NCBI GenBank assembly: GCA_037957365.1
Contig: JARHVA010004251.1
Coordinates: 812,001-876,000, forward strand
DNA from: Torreya grandis
Taxonomy: Eukaryota > Streptophyta > Pinopsida > Cupressales > Taxaceae
DNA length: 64,000 bases
Reading direction: 5' to 3'
In this document: positions 11,098 to 25,655 of the stretch, one piece after another
Layout of the letters: every line of letters begins with the position of its first letter
Position numbering within the stretch: the first letter of the stretch is position 1
Translations under genes and position numbers: made by a program
The notes under the pieces: model-generated
The model's database searches: none
The model's input: only the letters and a program-made list of their open reading frames with translations
Told to the model about the DNA's origin: nothing

Positions 11098-12640
11098 TAT
11101 TGTATGTCTCATTTTTATGGATTTTTTAGTGTTCAATATCATCTTCTACATAGCCATGTGGATCATCCCTTCTTGTATTCTCGTGGATCCCACCTTTTCT
11201 TAAGAACTTAGTGACAATTTTTAGTGACATTAGTTACAAATCCCCACCAAAATATTTTTCTAGCACTTCAAAGGAAGTTAGTTGATTCCTGCATCACTTT
11301 AGACCTATTTGTGTTCACTCCTACTTCCAATTTTTTATCACTTGTCACATGCTTCAACACTTCATCATCACCTCATGAGAGACTTTAATTTCTATGACTA
11401 TATTCCACCCCATTCAACATTGCAGGGAGATGGGTGTGCAATGCTTCCTTGGGTGTTTTAACCCCATTTTTTAAAATTAGTATTTCTTCAAGGTGAGACT
11501 TGTATAGAGCATCGGTTCCTAGTTTGAATTAATACTTATAGTGATTGGTTACCCAATAATTATAGTGAGAAGAAATTGCATCCACATGGACAATTGGCAT
11601 CACTATATTTTTTTGATATTTTTACTTGGGCACCTCATTAGACCTAGTTATTATGAGCCACTTCAAAGGATTTTGATTATTATTTTTGTCTATAGCCTCC
11701 TTAAGTTATGATTAGATGGGGTGTTAGTGCAATATAAGATGCACTTGTTATTAAGTTAACTTATGATAGCTTATTATTCTAAAGTTAGATAAGTGCACCA
11801 TAGTGAACAATTTCATAAGCTTAGAATATGATAAGTAATAGCCTTTATGCTACCCAATATTTTTCCACCTCTTCATATTCCAATCACATTTTCCTATTAT
11901 GTGGCTAATAATTAAATGTATACTTGCTCTTTCTCAAGCTATATACACTCTCTTATTCTATGTACATTATAAGATCAGTTCATGTCATGTTATTTTATGT
12001 CATATATCATGTCATTATCATGAGATATTGAGTTTATCATGTTTATATATCTACCTTGTCACTCTCCTAATTTTGCATGTGATCTATGCATCACTTTAGA
12101 TTTGATATTGGGTAGTGTCAAATTTTAATATATATAATGATCACTATTGAACTCATTTGATAGAAACATACCACTATCAAATTGGTTCAGTATTGGCTAT
12201 CTATTTGATACTAACATTTGATGTCAAATCAATTTAAATCTTTGTGGATGTCTTTGTTAGGTCCAACCTATCAAAAACATATATCATATTATTGATTTAA
12301 CACATGAATCTTCCATAATGTCTTCTCCTTGCTTCAATCCCTAATATACTTCAATATACTTTGTAAGAGAATAAAAAATTAGTGCAGTGATGAGGGATTA
12401 GCCTATTCTTAGACAGTTCGACAATCATCACGCATGCAATCCAACAATCAATCTAGTTTGTGTGAAGATATCAACCCTTATCCTTATGTATGAAATGCAA
12501 GGGAGTAGTCAATTTTATATGTTCTTTCACTTATCCTTATTTTGGTATAAGTATTTATTAATAACACTTTAATCAATGGAAATAAAATAAAAAGTATAGT
12601 TGTATATAGATAAACCAAGTCATAATTGATATGGTGGGTT
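11098..12640. other. AT-rich intergenic sequence, nothing recognised
   Basis: There is no reading frame with a recognisable domain, no terminal repeat and no RNA gene. The frame at 11899-12099 is low-complexity and aromatic-rich, and I regard it as chance. Confidence 0.6.
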
Positions 12641-13082
12641 ACCTCTTTGTGTGATACTTTTTTAATTTGATGAGGTAAAATCTAGGTTTTACAGGGACCT
12701 GGAACCACTAGAGTGCAATAAAAAAGTTTTAACATGCCATAAATAGGGCTGAGGAGCCAAAAATCAAAAAAGTTATAGTACTAAAATGAGAGAAAAAAAT
12801 AGGAAACCATAATAGATTTAGGAGGAAAGTCCCTTCTAAGGTTCTTCAGCATCTTCAGGGTCCTTCGCTAGAATGATCTATTTTTCCTTATAAACCTTTT
12901 CTCGAGTTTGGTTCCCAGGGCCTTCAACAACTTCATCAGGGATGATCATACGGGGACACTTTTTCCCTTTAACATGCATGGGGGACTGCTTAGGTGGGAC
13001 TCCCTTCAAGGAGCCCTGAGGGGGGATTTTAAAACCTTTGGTGATTGAAATTAAAATTAAAACCTCTTTGTGTGATACTTTT
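12641..13082 (+). mobile_element. short retroposed insert with 21-bp target-site duplication
   Basis: A perfect 21-bp direct repeat beginning ACCTCTTTGTGTGATACTTT lies at 12641-12661 and 13062-13082. The 400 bases between end in an A-rich tail (GAAATTAAAATTAA), typical of target-primed retroposition by LINE machinery. The insert is richer in GC than its surroundings. Its reverse strand reads as broken protein-like sequence (for example PPKQSPMHVKGKKCPRMIIP), which I do not recognise. No Pol III A and B boxes were seen, so a SINE is not supported. Confidence 0.7.
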
Positions 13083-16000
13083 ATGCATTAGAATGCTTAT
13101 GTATATATATAATTCTTGAATTAAAAATTTAAAACCTTACTACTTGCAAGCTAACATTATGGAATCAAGAAAAAATCAATGCACAACAAAACATGCAAAA
13201 TTGGAGAAAGCAATCAAAAGGACCCACAATTGTCATGACCATTGTCGAACTAGTTTGATATTAGTCAAGATAACCATAAATCCTTAAAACATAAATATGG
13301 GGATCACATGATCATCTAGGATCATCCCAAGGCAAATAAGCAACTGATCTAAAGTAAGTATTCTGGATTGAATGGTGACATGATTATTGACCCTAGATGA
13401 CTAAAATTAAAGTTAAAAGAGAAAAGAAAGTTTGTATTGGGCCCAACACAAAGGAAATATTATGAGAAGAGACTAATATGAACTAATGATCCATATACAC
13501 ATAAACACACCAATAACATATTAAAATGCTAGGTTTGTATCAAAATTAGGTTTCTACAAACACCTAAAATTGGGTTGTAACATATAACATCTCCCATATG
13601 AATTCACTTTATTAGCACTTATAAACTACATGTTTATGGTAACATTTACCTTATAAATGGATAACAAAGTTTCAAAAACAATCCATACTAGATACACGTT
13701 TTGGGTGTCACCAACTTTCAAACAAAAAATACATATTTATAAACATGGTAAGTAGTATTTCAAGTAGGAATTCATGTTTTATGCATTTCGATTGTTGTAT
13801 GTATGTATGTATGCATGCATGCATGCATGCATGTCAAACAAATTCAACAAACTCATTAAATATGGACATCAACCTATCTCACCAAAGCTCTCCTCGATTA
13901 CATTATTGCATATAATGTCTAGGGACTTGATTTTCCTTGCTTGAGAAAGAACATTGATATATTTCTACACTTATAACAGTTATGGTGTCATATTTTTAGA
14001 GCTTTGAAAAGCTACTATATTTATGAACCCTTATTTGTCTCGTATTATTTTTAGTATCAACTTCTCCTTGACATGTTACATAAGTGTTTATCACAATATA
14101 AATTTATACTAATTTTGTTTATGTTTTGTTGTTGACATAACAAAAGGTGATGTCATAATATGAAAAGGCAATCCCTCTTTTAGAGAGATAGATTGGATAC
14201 AAATAATTTTTCAAATTCTTATATCTATGTTGTTTTTCGTAGGATGGCAATGTACATTTTCACTAGACATTGTTACTTTGACATATTTAAGCTTTGCATT
14301 TGCCTTCCATATATATTTCAATGAAACCTTGGTTTCTTTTTTTGACAGTTTTAGTGACGTTTACTTGAATTTAATATAGCATACTTATCTCACATCATAT
14401 TGTTCTTCCAATTCATTGATGCATTTCTTCATATTGCATTAATTTCCTTTATTCATGCATATCAATGTTTTGGAGCACCTTTGGTAGTAGTTGCTAGTAC
14501 ATTAACAATTATCTTTATAATCCTATTAAAATTTATCTTTAACATGTGCAAATGGTAACATGGAGGTTTTGACACTATTCATGGTTTTATATTGTTGAAA
14601 AATTCACCAAATATGGTCAATCTAGATTGGGATAACCTTATTGAAGTAAATGCTAGAAAAAATTATAGATGGAAATGTCATAGCTTGGAACCTAAGAGAA
14701 AGCTACCAAATAAAATTAAAGATACACTAGTATATTCTTTATGACCCATGTTTGTTACATACAATTGAAATATTCACGTCTAATCCTCTTAAATTATGAT
14801 GAGTTATTGAAATTCCTACGAAAACACACTAAATTAAGTGAAGATTATTTTTTGTGAAGAAAAGGATCTATCCTTGAATTTCATTACAAATCCCCATAGG
14901 AATTAATTGAAGTATATTTCTCATTCATTTAGGTTGGGAGCATAAAATATACAATCCAACTTGTAATGACAACTAGTTAAATTTGCATGAACCCGACATA
15001 CATTTAATTTGACAAAAAAATGTTGAATTCTTGCCTATTTGTCTCAACATGTATGTTATGCTAAAATACATTTAATTGTGTATATAAAAATAGAGAGATA
15101 TAAAATATATAACCATAGGTTGACTTGGATTTTAGAGGGTGCGAGTTCCCACTAACATGTATCAATTGCCTACCATAAACTTTTTAAATAAACTATTGTT
15201 GACTTTGAAAATGGTGCACAAGAAGCATGCCATATATTACAAAATTTTCTCGCAATATGTATTTAGTAATTTGTTCCATGAATGTCAAGAGAGAATATTT
15301 TATGTGTCATTCAAGATACAACTAAAATAATTTCAACAAGTATTCACATTGATACATACATTTAACATAGTTGTGCTCTAGAGAACCTGCCACTTACTAA
15401 AGCTTCAAGATATTGGTCTTATGATAATCATCACAAAAATGAAGAGTGTAAAAGAGGAAAATAAATGCCATTGTGTTTCATCCCTTTGTTATATGGTTCA
15501 TTTTAAATATTTAGATTCATATTAAGGTTTCTATTGAAACAAATTTATAAAAACCATTTCACAACATTTTTTAATACATGGGTGCCCTCAGAGAGGAAAT
15601 TATTGAAAGTTGGGAACATATAAGTTGTTTATATCATTCACAGCTTGTTGAGTGAAAACTTATGGAATCTTTTTCAATGTAAGATGAAGATCACATAGAT
15701 GATGAAATTCATGACCAAGATCTTGTGAACGTTGATGATGATAAATTTTGTCACAACTCCACCCTAGAAATATATATATAAAGTGATCTTGACATGCTTG
15801 ACCATAGTGAATTTCATGCCAACCTAATTTGAATCACAATGATGTGCCTTTAGATTTGAAAAATATAACCATACATCTATAGACTTAAGTTGTGCATACC
15901 CCAAATACCACATGTTAATGGTTCAATTTTTGTCATATCCAAATATTATGCTAAAAACATGCCAATTTTACATTGTTATAAAACATTCCACAAAAACATG

Positions 16001-17052
16001 CCAAGTTTACATTGTTATAAAGCATTCCACACATAATCATAACTTTGCCACTAAAATTATCATCCAAGGTATTTTTAACACTGAAAAATGAAGCCTCATA
16101 AATTACATCAAATATACATTGTCTACATACATGGGAACCGACCACTCTCTCATGTTGCTTCATCCAACTGGGATTTCCACCTTCAATATTAATGCATTAA
16201 CTATTTATATAGGGCTTAAAAACCCTATAAGGGAGAGGAATAATTAAGAGGAATGAGTGTTGGTACCTTTAAAAAGGACTTCAAGTATGTTTGTTACATT
16301 TTTATTAACAAGATAAGTTTTATAAAGCCAAAATTTACAAAATATTAGTGTATATTAAGACATACACTTTTGTATACTATAAGATGTACTTCTAATAATA
16401 TTATTTATGGATAATTACACATGCACATGTGCACATTGTTATCCATAACTTAGTTATAATAATTTGTCTATAAGTTAATATAAATAAAAATATATATTTA
16501 ATGATTATCCTCAAAATAGGGTTCATCTATTTTGAGCTAATATCTCTAAAGATATAGATCCCTTCCTATCATAAACCTCCTTTCTTATCTATATAAGATG
16601 TTGGAGGGGATGGATGAAGGTAGATGTGAATGAAGGTAGATCTTCAAACTTATTTTGTATTTTATTTTTCATGTAAGGAAGGCCTTTGGCCCTCTTGCAC
16701 ATCTAAGTTTAATATATTGGTACTCATTCTACCTTCATCATATATGTGTCTATATCACTTTAATGTTTCACAAGTATGCACATGCAATCATGGGTGATAG
16801 TCTTGAGGTTTCTTCTTTACATATCTTGGAATCTATACCAGATATATATATCATGGACATTTTCATAAATTCAACATGGTATAATATATTCAAGCTTCAC
16901 TTCATTGAATGGACGATTTTCATCTTTGGAAATCATTTCCCTTCAGTTTTGTGAGTTTTCTGTCAAAGTTACATCAAAGGGACCATGATGGTTTTGTCAC
17001 TTTCAAAGGTTCATGAATGTTTTTCATCCATTCCATTGCATCTAGAGTATTC
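13083..17052. other. AT-rich sequence without genes
   Basis: Only short chance frames occur (15139-15330, 15951-16163, 16655-16954). A TATG/GCAT microsatellite lies at about 13795-13835. I found no terminal repeats or RNA genes. Confidence 0.6.
13795..13835. repeat. GTAT/GCAT tetranucleotide microsatellite
   Basis: About four TATG units are followed by about five GCAT units. The GCAT part is self-complementary. Confidence 0.85.
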
Positions 17053-17203
17053 ATTAAAGTCATTTGAATTTCAATTCATAAAATATAGAGCTATCATACT
17101 CAATTAATGAAGATTTGAAAATACATTAATTATAGTCTTACTGTATATTTTTTGCAAATTGGTAGATTTAAATAAAAATAACAATAATATATATTTTTTA
17201 GAC

Positions 17204-17237
<34 letters not shown>

Positions 17238-18126
17238 TTGAAGTTGTATGACTAAATTTATTACAGGTTTGGAAACTTTTTTTAATCTAGAATTGTGTAG
17301 AAATTTATTTTTATAGGTAACCCAAGATAATTGCCTCCAATGAACACTAGAGACTCATGGAAACTTATTGTGATGAGTCTTTAGAATTTTTAAGTTTTCA
17401 AATGTGATTTTGGTCATTTATAGTTGTTTGAATCACTCCATTTAATTTCTTCCCTTGTTGCCAATGACCTTCACCTGTTTTGTCTTATGGTATTCATATG
17501 CATTTTCCACTTCAAAAAATACAAACAAATCCATATATAAAAATTACACTAAGAACCATAGAAACAAGGGTTGCATAACGGCTAGTCCATGTCATTTTAT
17601 TGAGAGTTGTTTGTACTTATGTTTGCATGTATATTTACAATGTAAGTTTGCTTTAATATTTTAAACTTGAAAGTACAAATTTATTATTGTGTAACTTCTT
17701 GTTTCACTTTGAATTTGATAATCGATAGATCTTTTGGAGAGGTTCTATCAACCCAATATCTAGATAAACCAAAATTGAAATATAATAGCCATTAGATTTG
17801 GTGGAACCAGAATGAACTTTACCTTGCATAGAAAATTAACCTTCCTCTCAGTTTCATATATTCTAAAGGTGTTCAAAAAAATGTTAGTGTTATAATACCC
17901 TGCCTTGGCAAGAACTAATAATAGTATTGAGAGGTGAATGCCACTATCAATAATAGGCATCATGGCAGGCCTATAACTTCATATTTCAAATTATTATTTA
18001 AGATGTATAAAGGCATGCCCTAGACAATTAATATGTCTGTCAGATACTAATTTACATATATGTAATAAGATATAAATTTGTGCGTGCCCTATTCACCCCA
18101 CAAATTATGCCCATTAATTGTGCCAA
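17053..18126. repeat. tandem duplication, copy 1 (about 1.07 kb)
   Basis: Copy 1 begins near AAAGTCATTTGAATTTCAAT and is followed head-to-tail by copy 2 at 18128, which starts with the same words. Long stretches are near-identical (for example 17455-17664 against 18551-18760). It contains an (AT)n run at about 17207-17235. No coding content is convincing; the paired frames in both copies are explained by the duplication. Confidence 0.9.
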
Positions 18127-18254
18127 TAAAGTCATTTGAATTTCAATTCATAAAATATAGACCTATCGTACTTAATTAACGAAGGTTTGAAAATAGGTTA
18201 ATTATAGTCTTACTGCATTTTTTTTGTAAATTGGTAGTTTTAAATAAAAATAAA

Positions 18255-18338
<84 letters not shown>

Positions 18339-19210
18339 AAGTTGTATGATTAAATTTATTGCAGGTTTGGAAAAAAAAATATTTAGAATTGTGTAGAAAT
18401 TTATTTTTATAGGTAACCCAAGATAATTGCCTCCAATGAACACTAGAGACTCATGGAAACTTATTGTGATGAGTCATTAGAATTTTTAAGTTTGCAAATG
18501 TGATTTTGGTCATTTATAGTTGCTTGAATCACTCCATTTAATTTCTTCCCTTGTTGCCAATGACCTACACCTATTTTGTCTTATGGTATTCATATGCATT
18601 TTCTACTTCAAAAAATACAAACAAATCCATATATAAAAATTACACTAAGAACCATAGAAACAAGGATCGCATAACGACTAGTCTATGTCATTGTATTGAG
18701 AGTTGTTTGTACTTATGTTTGCATGTATATTTACAATGTAAGCTTGCTTTAATATTTTGAACTTGAAAATACAAATTTAATATTGTGTAACTTCTTGTTG
18801 CACTTTGAGTTTGATAATCGATAGATATTTTGGAGAGGTTCTATCAACCCAATATCTAGCTAAACCAAAAGTGAAATATAATATCCATTAGATTTGGTGG
18901 AACCAGAATGAGCTTTACCCTACATAGAAAATTAACCTTCCTCTCATTTTCATATATTCTAAAGGTGTTAGAAAAAATGTCAGTGTTATAATACCCTGCC
19001 TTGTTGGCAGGAACTAATAATAGTATTGAGAGGTGCATGTCACTATCGATAATAGGCATAATGGCAGGACTATAACTTCATATTTTAAATTGTTATTTAA
19101 GATGTATATAGGCATGCCCTAGACCATTAATGTGTCTGTAAGATACTAATTTACATATATGTAATAAGATATAAATTTGTGTGTGCCCTATTTCACCCCA
19201 AAAATTATGC
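18127..19210. repeat. tandem duplication, copy 2
   Basis: This is the second unit of the duplication. Its (AT)n run at about 18256-18337 is near 80 bases, against about 30 in copy 1. It ends near CCCATTAAATGTG, matching the end of copy 1. Confidence 0.9.
18256..18337. repeat. (AT)n microsatellite, about 40 units
   Basis: A long alternating AT tract inside duplication copy 2. The apparent Tyr/Ile-repeat reading frame over it is an artefact. Confidence 0.95.
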
Positions 19211-19453
19211 CCATTAAATGTGTCATAATAGCACTTATAGGGAAAGAAACATGTAATGCCAAAAAAAGGTAAACTTGGCAATGGCAGTGGTGAATAATTA
19301 TGGTTTGTACTACCTTTATAAAGACAATAGTTAATTTTATTTTTGTTCATGCCATAGGAGAAAATTGTGTGGCATTAATTTTGGGATAGGAATGTAGCAA
19401 CAACTATATTTGAAATAGGAACTTTCTATTTTGGAGGCATTATTAGAAGATAA

Positions 19454-19660
19454 GACAATAGACAAAGGAGGTATTTGATAGGTGGTCGGGCGATAGTAGT
19501 TTTATGGCAGTTTCTTGTAACTCAAAAATTAAATAGAGCCCATTAACTCTACACATACCATGTTTATGGTAGTAGTTTTATGGCATTTTTTAGGGTACAT
19601 AGATATGACAATAAACAAAGGAGGTATTTAATAGGTGGTTGGGTGGTAGTAGTTTTATGG
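19454..19660. repeat. diverged direct repeat, period about 153
   Basis: GACAATAGACAAAGGAGGTA at about 19453 recurs as GACAATAAACAAAGGAGGTA at about 19607, each followed by a TAGGTGGT...GTAGTAGTTTTATGG block. It looks like a local duplication of noncoding DNA. Confidence 0.7.
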
Positions 19661-22600
19661 AGGTATTCTTTAACTCTACATGTGTACCATGTAGCCCTTG
19701 GAAAGACAAGGTATTGCTTGATGGGATCACTAGGGGTTAGATTTGATAGTTGTTTAGATGTTTTTTTAAGTTTTTATTCGTAAAATATAATCAAATTATT
19801 TTTTTAACCGAATTGAAGGACGGGGAAAATTTATTCAAAATAAAAAACAACCATTTCAAAATATCAGTAGACAAATGGTAGACCTATAGGTTATTAGTAG
19901 TATTAGCGGGTGAGTCGTAGTACTAGCCCTCTAAACTCTATTGCAACTGATGGACCAACCATATTCTCAACCACATGATTGTAGATCTAACTCAACATCA
20001 ACTCCAAATTTTGCATGTTGAGAACCCATGATATGATGGCAACCATAGATTTTAAAGGAAGTAGATCTCATTCATTAGATGATTCAAATGTTAAGCACTT
20101 ATGAAAAGGCTTTTTCAAGCTTCATTGATTTTAGCAATGAGCATGTTGTTAATGTGTGATGGCACAACAACCATCAATTTTACAAATATATGAGGAAGAT
20201 AACTAAAAGCAATATTTAACAAATTATCAATACACAACACAACCAAATCTAAATTTGTTGTAGACTTTTTAAATGTTATTATTCCCAACTCCAATCTGGC
20301 AATCTCGGCTTTCCATTCATGACTCATGACCGTAACAACTTGTAGCAACCACTAACTTCTCTGCATTAATTTTATTGGGAATCCTTAAGCTTCTCAAACA
20401 AGCTACCCTTTCAAGGTTTCATAGTTTGAGTTCAGTGTTCACTATCCATTGTAGCCTGTGCCATTCTCATTTTCATTGTTTTGGGCATTAGTTTTCATAT
20501 TCATCCACACTGTTATACCTTGAATTCTGCTGAAAAGGTGTACATGAGTGATGGCTACTTAAAAATGATGTGGACAAGGCTTGGCTTCCTTAGTGATATT
20601 ATCAAATATAGTTGCAGTTTTATTTTCTCTGTAAGTCCATCTTACCTTTACACTACTCGTAACTCTCCCTATCTCACATAATAGTTTCCATTTCTTAAAC
20701 TTGATTTATTTGGAAACTGCGATGGCATTGAAAATTGGTCTATTTACAAATTTACAAGAGCAAAAAGAGTAAACAGGGAATTTGTCCCTACAAAGCTAGT
20801 CATGCACACAAAATCAATTTCTTTTTTTGGTTGTGATTTTTAATTATTTTATTTAGTCAATAGAGGCCAAATATTTTGTAGAAACATTCGGTGTTTAAAG
20901 ATAATAAATAGGGCACATGCAGGTTTTTTCCATTTTGGGTTTTCATTTGAGTGCAACCCAATAGATCAGGATGCATAGAGATTACTGAAATAAAAGTTTT
21001 CAAAGAGTACATTGATGTAAATGAAATTTCATATCCTATGCAATAACCAAGAAAACTAGTTGGTAGGTAATTATAATAAGCCAAGCTAGAGGAGATTTTC
21101 TTGCAGTTTAGACCATTTAGAAACACAAATTTTGGCTACAAGTGACAAGACTCTCCCTGATTTTAGTGTTGCTTAAGAAAAACTTACACAAGATATCATG
21201 CTTTGATCTTTGGATATAGAAATATCAGTTGAGACCTCCACTGCAAAGAAGCTCATAAATGGAATGTGTATCCAAATTTAATGCCCAAGAAAAATGCATA
21301 GTAGGATGAAGCCATACTGAAGTTACATTGGCTTATTTTTCTATAAAAAGTCACTTTAGTAAAAAATACAAAGAATTGGTGGTCTTGTAAGTAAGAATAC
21401 TTCTAGTGGCAAGATACAAATTAGAATAATTTTCAAAATCCTAGGATGCATTTCTATTCACACCAGAAAATATAAAATGAACAACAAACCAAGACATCTA
21501 TGTAAACTCAATATGGGAAGAAATGCATAAAATCAATCTTGCCAGTACCAGTCAATATACAGTGGTTAAGTCAAGATATTTCACTTTTTCAATGTTACCT
21601 TTCTTCACAAAAATTTGCTTCTATTGTTCTAGTTTTGACTCCAATACTAACTCTTGTATTTGTTCTTCACTAGATCCTTTCCTCTTTTGGCTCAACCTTC
21701 ATCTTCTACTTGTGGTTATTCTAGGACTGTGAAATAGTTATCACATGAGAAGTCAAATGAATAAGATCCCTTATTCATCTTCAAGTCCCTTCTTTTACAC
21801 CATATTTTACCCCTTTCCCTGCTATCTTTCACTATGATATTGGGTACTCTAATTCTTCTAGTTTTGCTAGGGTCTTTTTATATGCATGTGCTTGCTTGAT
21901 GTATGCCTTGCATTTGGAATGGATTTTATGTAGTTAACTCCCTGCTTTGTGGTTTATTTTATATGCCCTACATTTGGAATGGATTCTCTTTAGCCAAATA
22001 CCTATTTTTAAGTATGCCTTGAAAGCACTCATCATTTTCTAAATACCAAGTTATTTCTTTTGTGCACTTGAAACCCCTATCAAAATTTGTTTAGTGAAAT
22101 GGAATCAAGTATTTTGGTAAGAGAGATTATACGAGCTTGGAGGTTTCATCTTAATGCATTGTTTTATTATTTGGCAAAAACAAATTAATATTTATCTACA
22201 AAGCCAATTTTAGCATAGAGAGTATTATAGTGGAATAGAATCCTTAACATATGCAGGATATGCCATTTTATTTGTAAACATCAGTAATGAAAGACTTGCA
22301 AAGCGTCATAAGATAACAATTATACAAGTTATCACAATTATGACATGAAAATTATGAAAGTCTAAAATGAGAAATGAATGTCATATGCAAGGTGACATTA
22401 GTTTAAAAACCGTCACAAAAAAAAATTCTTGATGAGTAGGGTTGACCGTCAAATTTAATGCTTAGGGATTACATGTCCCCTATTCCTCCCAAAATGATAT
22501 ACACAAGCCTCCTACTGGTTTTTTCTTTTTCAGAAAGACTCAATGCTAAATGGAAAGTCAACCTACCTAAGACTACTTAGTTTAAACTGAGTCTCCTCAA

Positions 22601-25448
22601 TTGGCAAACCCACTTTGAAAACTTAGTGGTTGGAGAGTCTTACAGTGAAAACTTCCAAACATTGATCACCTCTTAGGTATTGGTATTACCCTTAGCTGCA
22701 ATCCTTTTTGTAGCAAGTTTGAAATAAACAATTTTTATTTTGGGATTATAATTACATCAATCAGGGCAAAGTTTCCCTTCAAACCTCTCTTATTATTTTT
22801 CTTTATGCTCTTCCCATTAGCAAATGGCTTGACTAGGCTTCAAGATAGATTAACTTATTTATCAGATCCAGGGACCCCTTTGGCAACTCATCTTAAAGCA
22901 TGTCAAGAAGGCTCGGTGTTATTGCAACATTTTTGTTCTCTACCTCCCTTCTATGTGGTAGCCTACAAGTTACATTTTGACAGGGGGTTGTTAGCCACTA
23001 ATAAGAATAGTGATTAGAAATTTGAGGTTCTTTTCATAATTTGGTAACATTGTACATAGTTTATGGATATGATTACTTAATAGTTTGATGTTTTAAGTCC
23101 ATCGAATATCCCTTTTTTGGATAAAATAAGAATGTTGATTTATTTTGGGAAAGGGTACTCAGATTTCCCTTAGAAGAAATGAATTCAAAAACCCTTTTGT
23201 AAAATAAATTCAAAACCCTCTTGAATTTGTTCGTTAATATTACAGAGTAATAGTTGGGGCACAAGATATATGCTTTCACCAAGATAATCAATTAATTGAA
23301 TGAATAAATCAATACAAGCAATATGATTTTCAACCACATACAAGTGCCCTTCTTTATTCCAGTTAATCGCATATATAGAAAACCTTATAAAAATACTTAT
23401 AGAAAGTGCCCCACTATTGATTACAATTAATTGGATCAAACCCTTCTAAAATTACACAAATATCAATGATTACAAATAATAAATACCACTTTTATCCTTA
23501 TTTGTTGCATTGGAATGATTATGTTGTATGGTTGGCCTGCAAGTGTGATGTATGGCCGTGGGATGTAAACCTTCATGCCAACCCTATATATGTGGTACCC
23601 TTGTTAAATAGGCCTCTATAGTTGATTTCCCCTAAAACTGGTAACAAACATGTGATTCTCTGGGGGAATCCTCAATTGAGTTTGAGGGATTTCATCTCTT
23701 TACCTGTAAATTTGAAGGTTTTCGTCCTATAATGAATTGTAGAAACTACAAGCTTTTCCTCTAGAAAAAGGGTTTTGATTTTGTGTAATGTCTTCAAATA
23801 GGACGATTTAACCAAAAAGGGGTTTCCCCTAAAATCCATAATTTTTAAATTTTGAATTTAGAAAAATTGACAAACCCTAGCTATTATAATTGTACCTTCA
23901 AATAAAAAATTAACTCCAATTCACCTTAAAATAAATAGTAAATAAATACTTATGAATTTGGCTACTAATGACTCTTACCGCAATGAAGAAAGAGCCTGAA
24001 ATGAATGTTTCAATCATTCAAATGCTAGAGCCACACTAGTTGAATTGTAGCTTTTTTCCACTCTAATCCCTACTCAAGCTTAGTTCAATCCAATCACCAA
24101 TATTTTAAAAATTACTGCAATAATTAAATCCGAACGAAACCCTTGCAAATTTGCCCTCAACAAATATTATTTCATATGAACCGCTGAAAACTTCAAAAGT
24201 TCATAACTCCCTTAATATTTGGAATTATGATGCAAATAAGAGCTCAAACTGATTATAAAAATAATGACTATCAAATACAAGTAATTTTAGAATTTTCCTT
24301 CTATGTGAAGGTCACCGAAACTTGCTCCAAAATTCTGAAAACCCTAGTTTTCAAAATTTATTTTTTTAAATATCAAACCTTCAATCCCAAACAAGTCGCC
24401 ACACTTGAGAAAATTAATGCAAATAATAATCAGATTTATTATGACCAAGTTGAACTTCAAATAGTCTACCAAACCCTCTCAACAAATCCTTAAAATAAAT
24501 CACCCCACTCTAGGGCAAGTAACAAAACCTCCTTTAGTATAGGTGGCGTCAAAAGACACCTTTTGTAGAATAATCAACTCCAAATCTGTAAACACCTATT
24601 GGACATGCATCTCAATATCTTCTTTAAGCATGAAGAAACAATATCAAATTCAACATGTCTTTAATTGTGATATTGACCTTATATTTATACCTTTCAAAGG
24701 AGGGCGAACCACCTCGGGGAGGTAAAATACCTCATAAACCTCTCTTACCAACTTTTTAGGATATATTTTCCTTTCTTTGTTATAGCTTCCAAACTGACAT
24801 TTCTTTTAATTTCATTTTAGGCCTTTTTGAATTAATTAAATAACTCGCCTTAATAAATTAATAATTAAAATTACTTTTTGGTAAATTAAATAATTATTTT
24901 ATATTAGATCCTCTTAAATAATTAATTAAATTGCTCTTAATAATTAAAGTGATACAAATCATTTTTCAAGTAATTTATTAATTATAAAACTCTTTAGAAT
25001 AATCATTTAAATTACTCAAGATAGTTCTATTTTAATAATTAATTAAATTGTCTTATATTTTCAAATGATTAAAATCACAATTTGAGCAATTTTATTAATT
25101 ATTAAAATTATATGATTTTTAATAATAATTTCTTCATTTTCCCATCTGTCCTTTTATAAATTCATTTTTCATTCCAACCCTGATGCTAAATAATTGGAAT
25201 TAATTTTTAATTTAATATTCATATTTTTCTAATTAATGAATAATAATTACTTTTTGGCCATGTCTTCAATAATCACTTTTGGCCCTATGCAATAATAATT
25301 AATTGTCATTTTCTAATGTTATAATTTAAAGTATCTTTTTGGACAACTTAATAAATTATTAATAGATTATTCCCTTTTATTAATTTTCTCTTAGCCTACT
25401 AGAAATAAAAATAAGCTTTGGGTCCTCAATTTAATTAATTCGAAAAAG
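19661..25448. other. AT-rich sequence without recognisable genes
   Basis: I found no domain, long frame or RNA gene. 24840-25440 is especially rich in TTAATTAATTAAAT-like words, a low-complexity composition seen in old LTRs, but I could not find paired ends. Confidence 0.5.
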
Positions 25449-25655
25449 AATATTACAGTCCACTATTGAACGTATCATTAGGGAGAAGAATCCTATGCTT
25501 GATCCAAGACTAACAATCCCTCGTAAACAACTATGTGATCACCTTGCCCAGCGTGTGAAAATGATACAACTCATAAAGCAATCATGCGAAATGAACACTC
25601 AACAACATTCCCTTGTTAAATCTGGATTTCCTTGGCCGCATTCAAAGAAACCATG
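25449..25655 (+). pseudogene. exon-like coding fragment, unrecognised protein C-terminus
   Basis: After the acceptor-like ATTACAG there is an open stretch of about 65 codons ending in TGA, reading STIERIIREKNPMLDPRL, then TIPRKQLCDHLAQRVKMIQL and ending VKSGFPWPHSKKP. Codon use and the mixed charged/hydrophobic pattern look like a genuine terminal exon, unlike the surrounding AT-rich DNA. I do not recognise the family. No upstream exon was found on this strand, so it may be an orphan exon or a gene fragment carried by a transposon. Confidence 0.4.

Noticed and set aside
12662..13061. SINE
   Set aside because: Size and TSD fit, but no A and B box promoter was found at the 5' end.
18240..18443. 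67-codon frame rich in Tyr-Ile repeats
   Set aside because: Translation of an (AT)n microsatellite.
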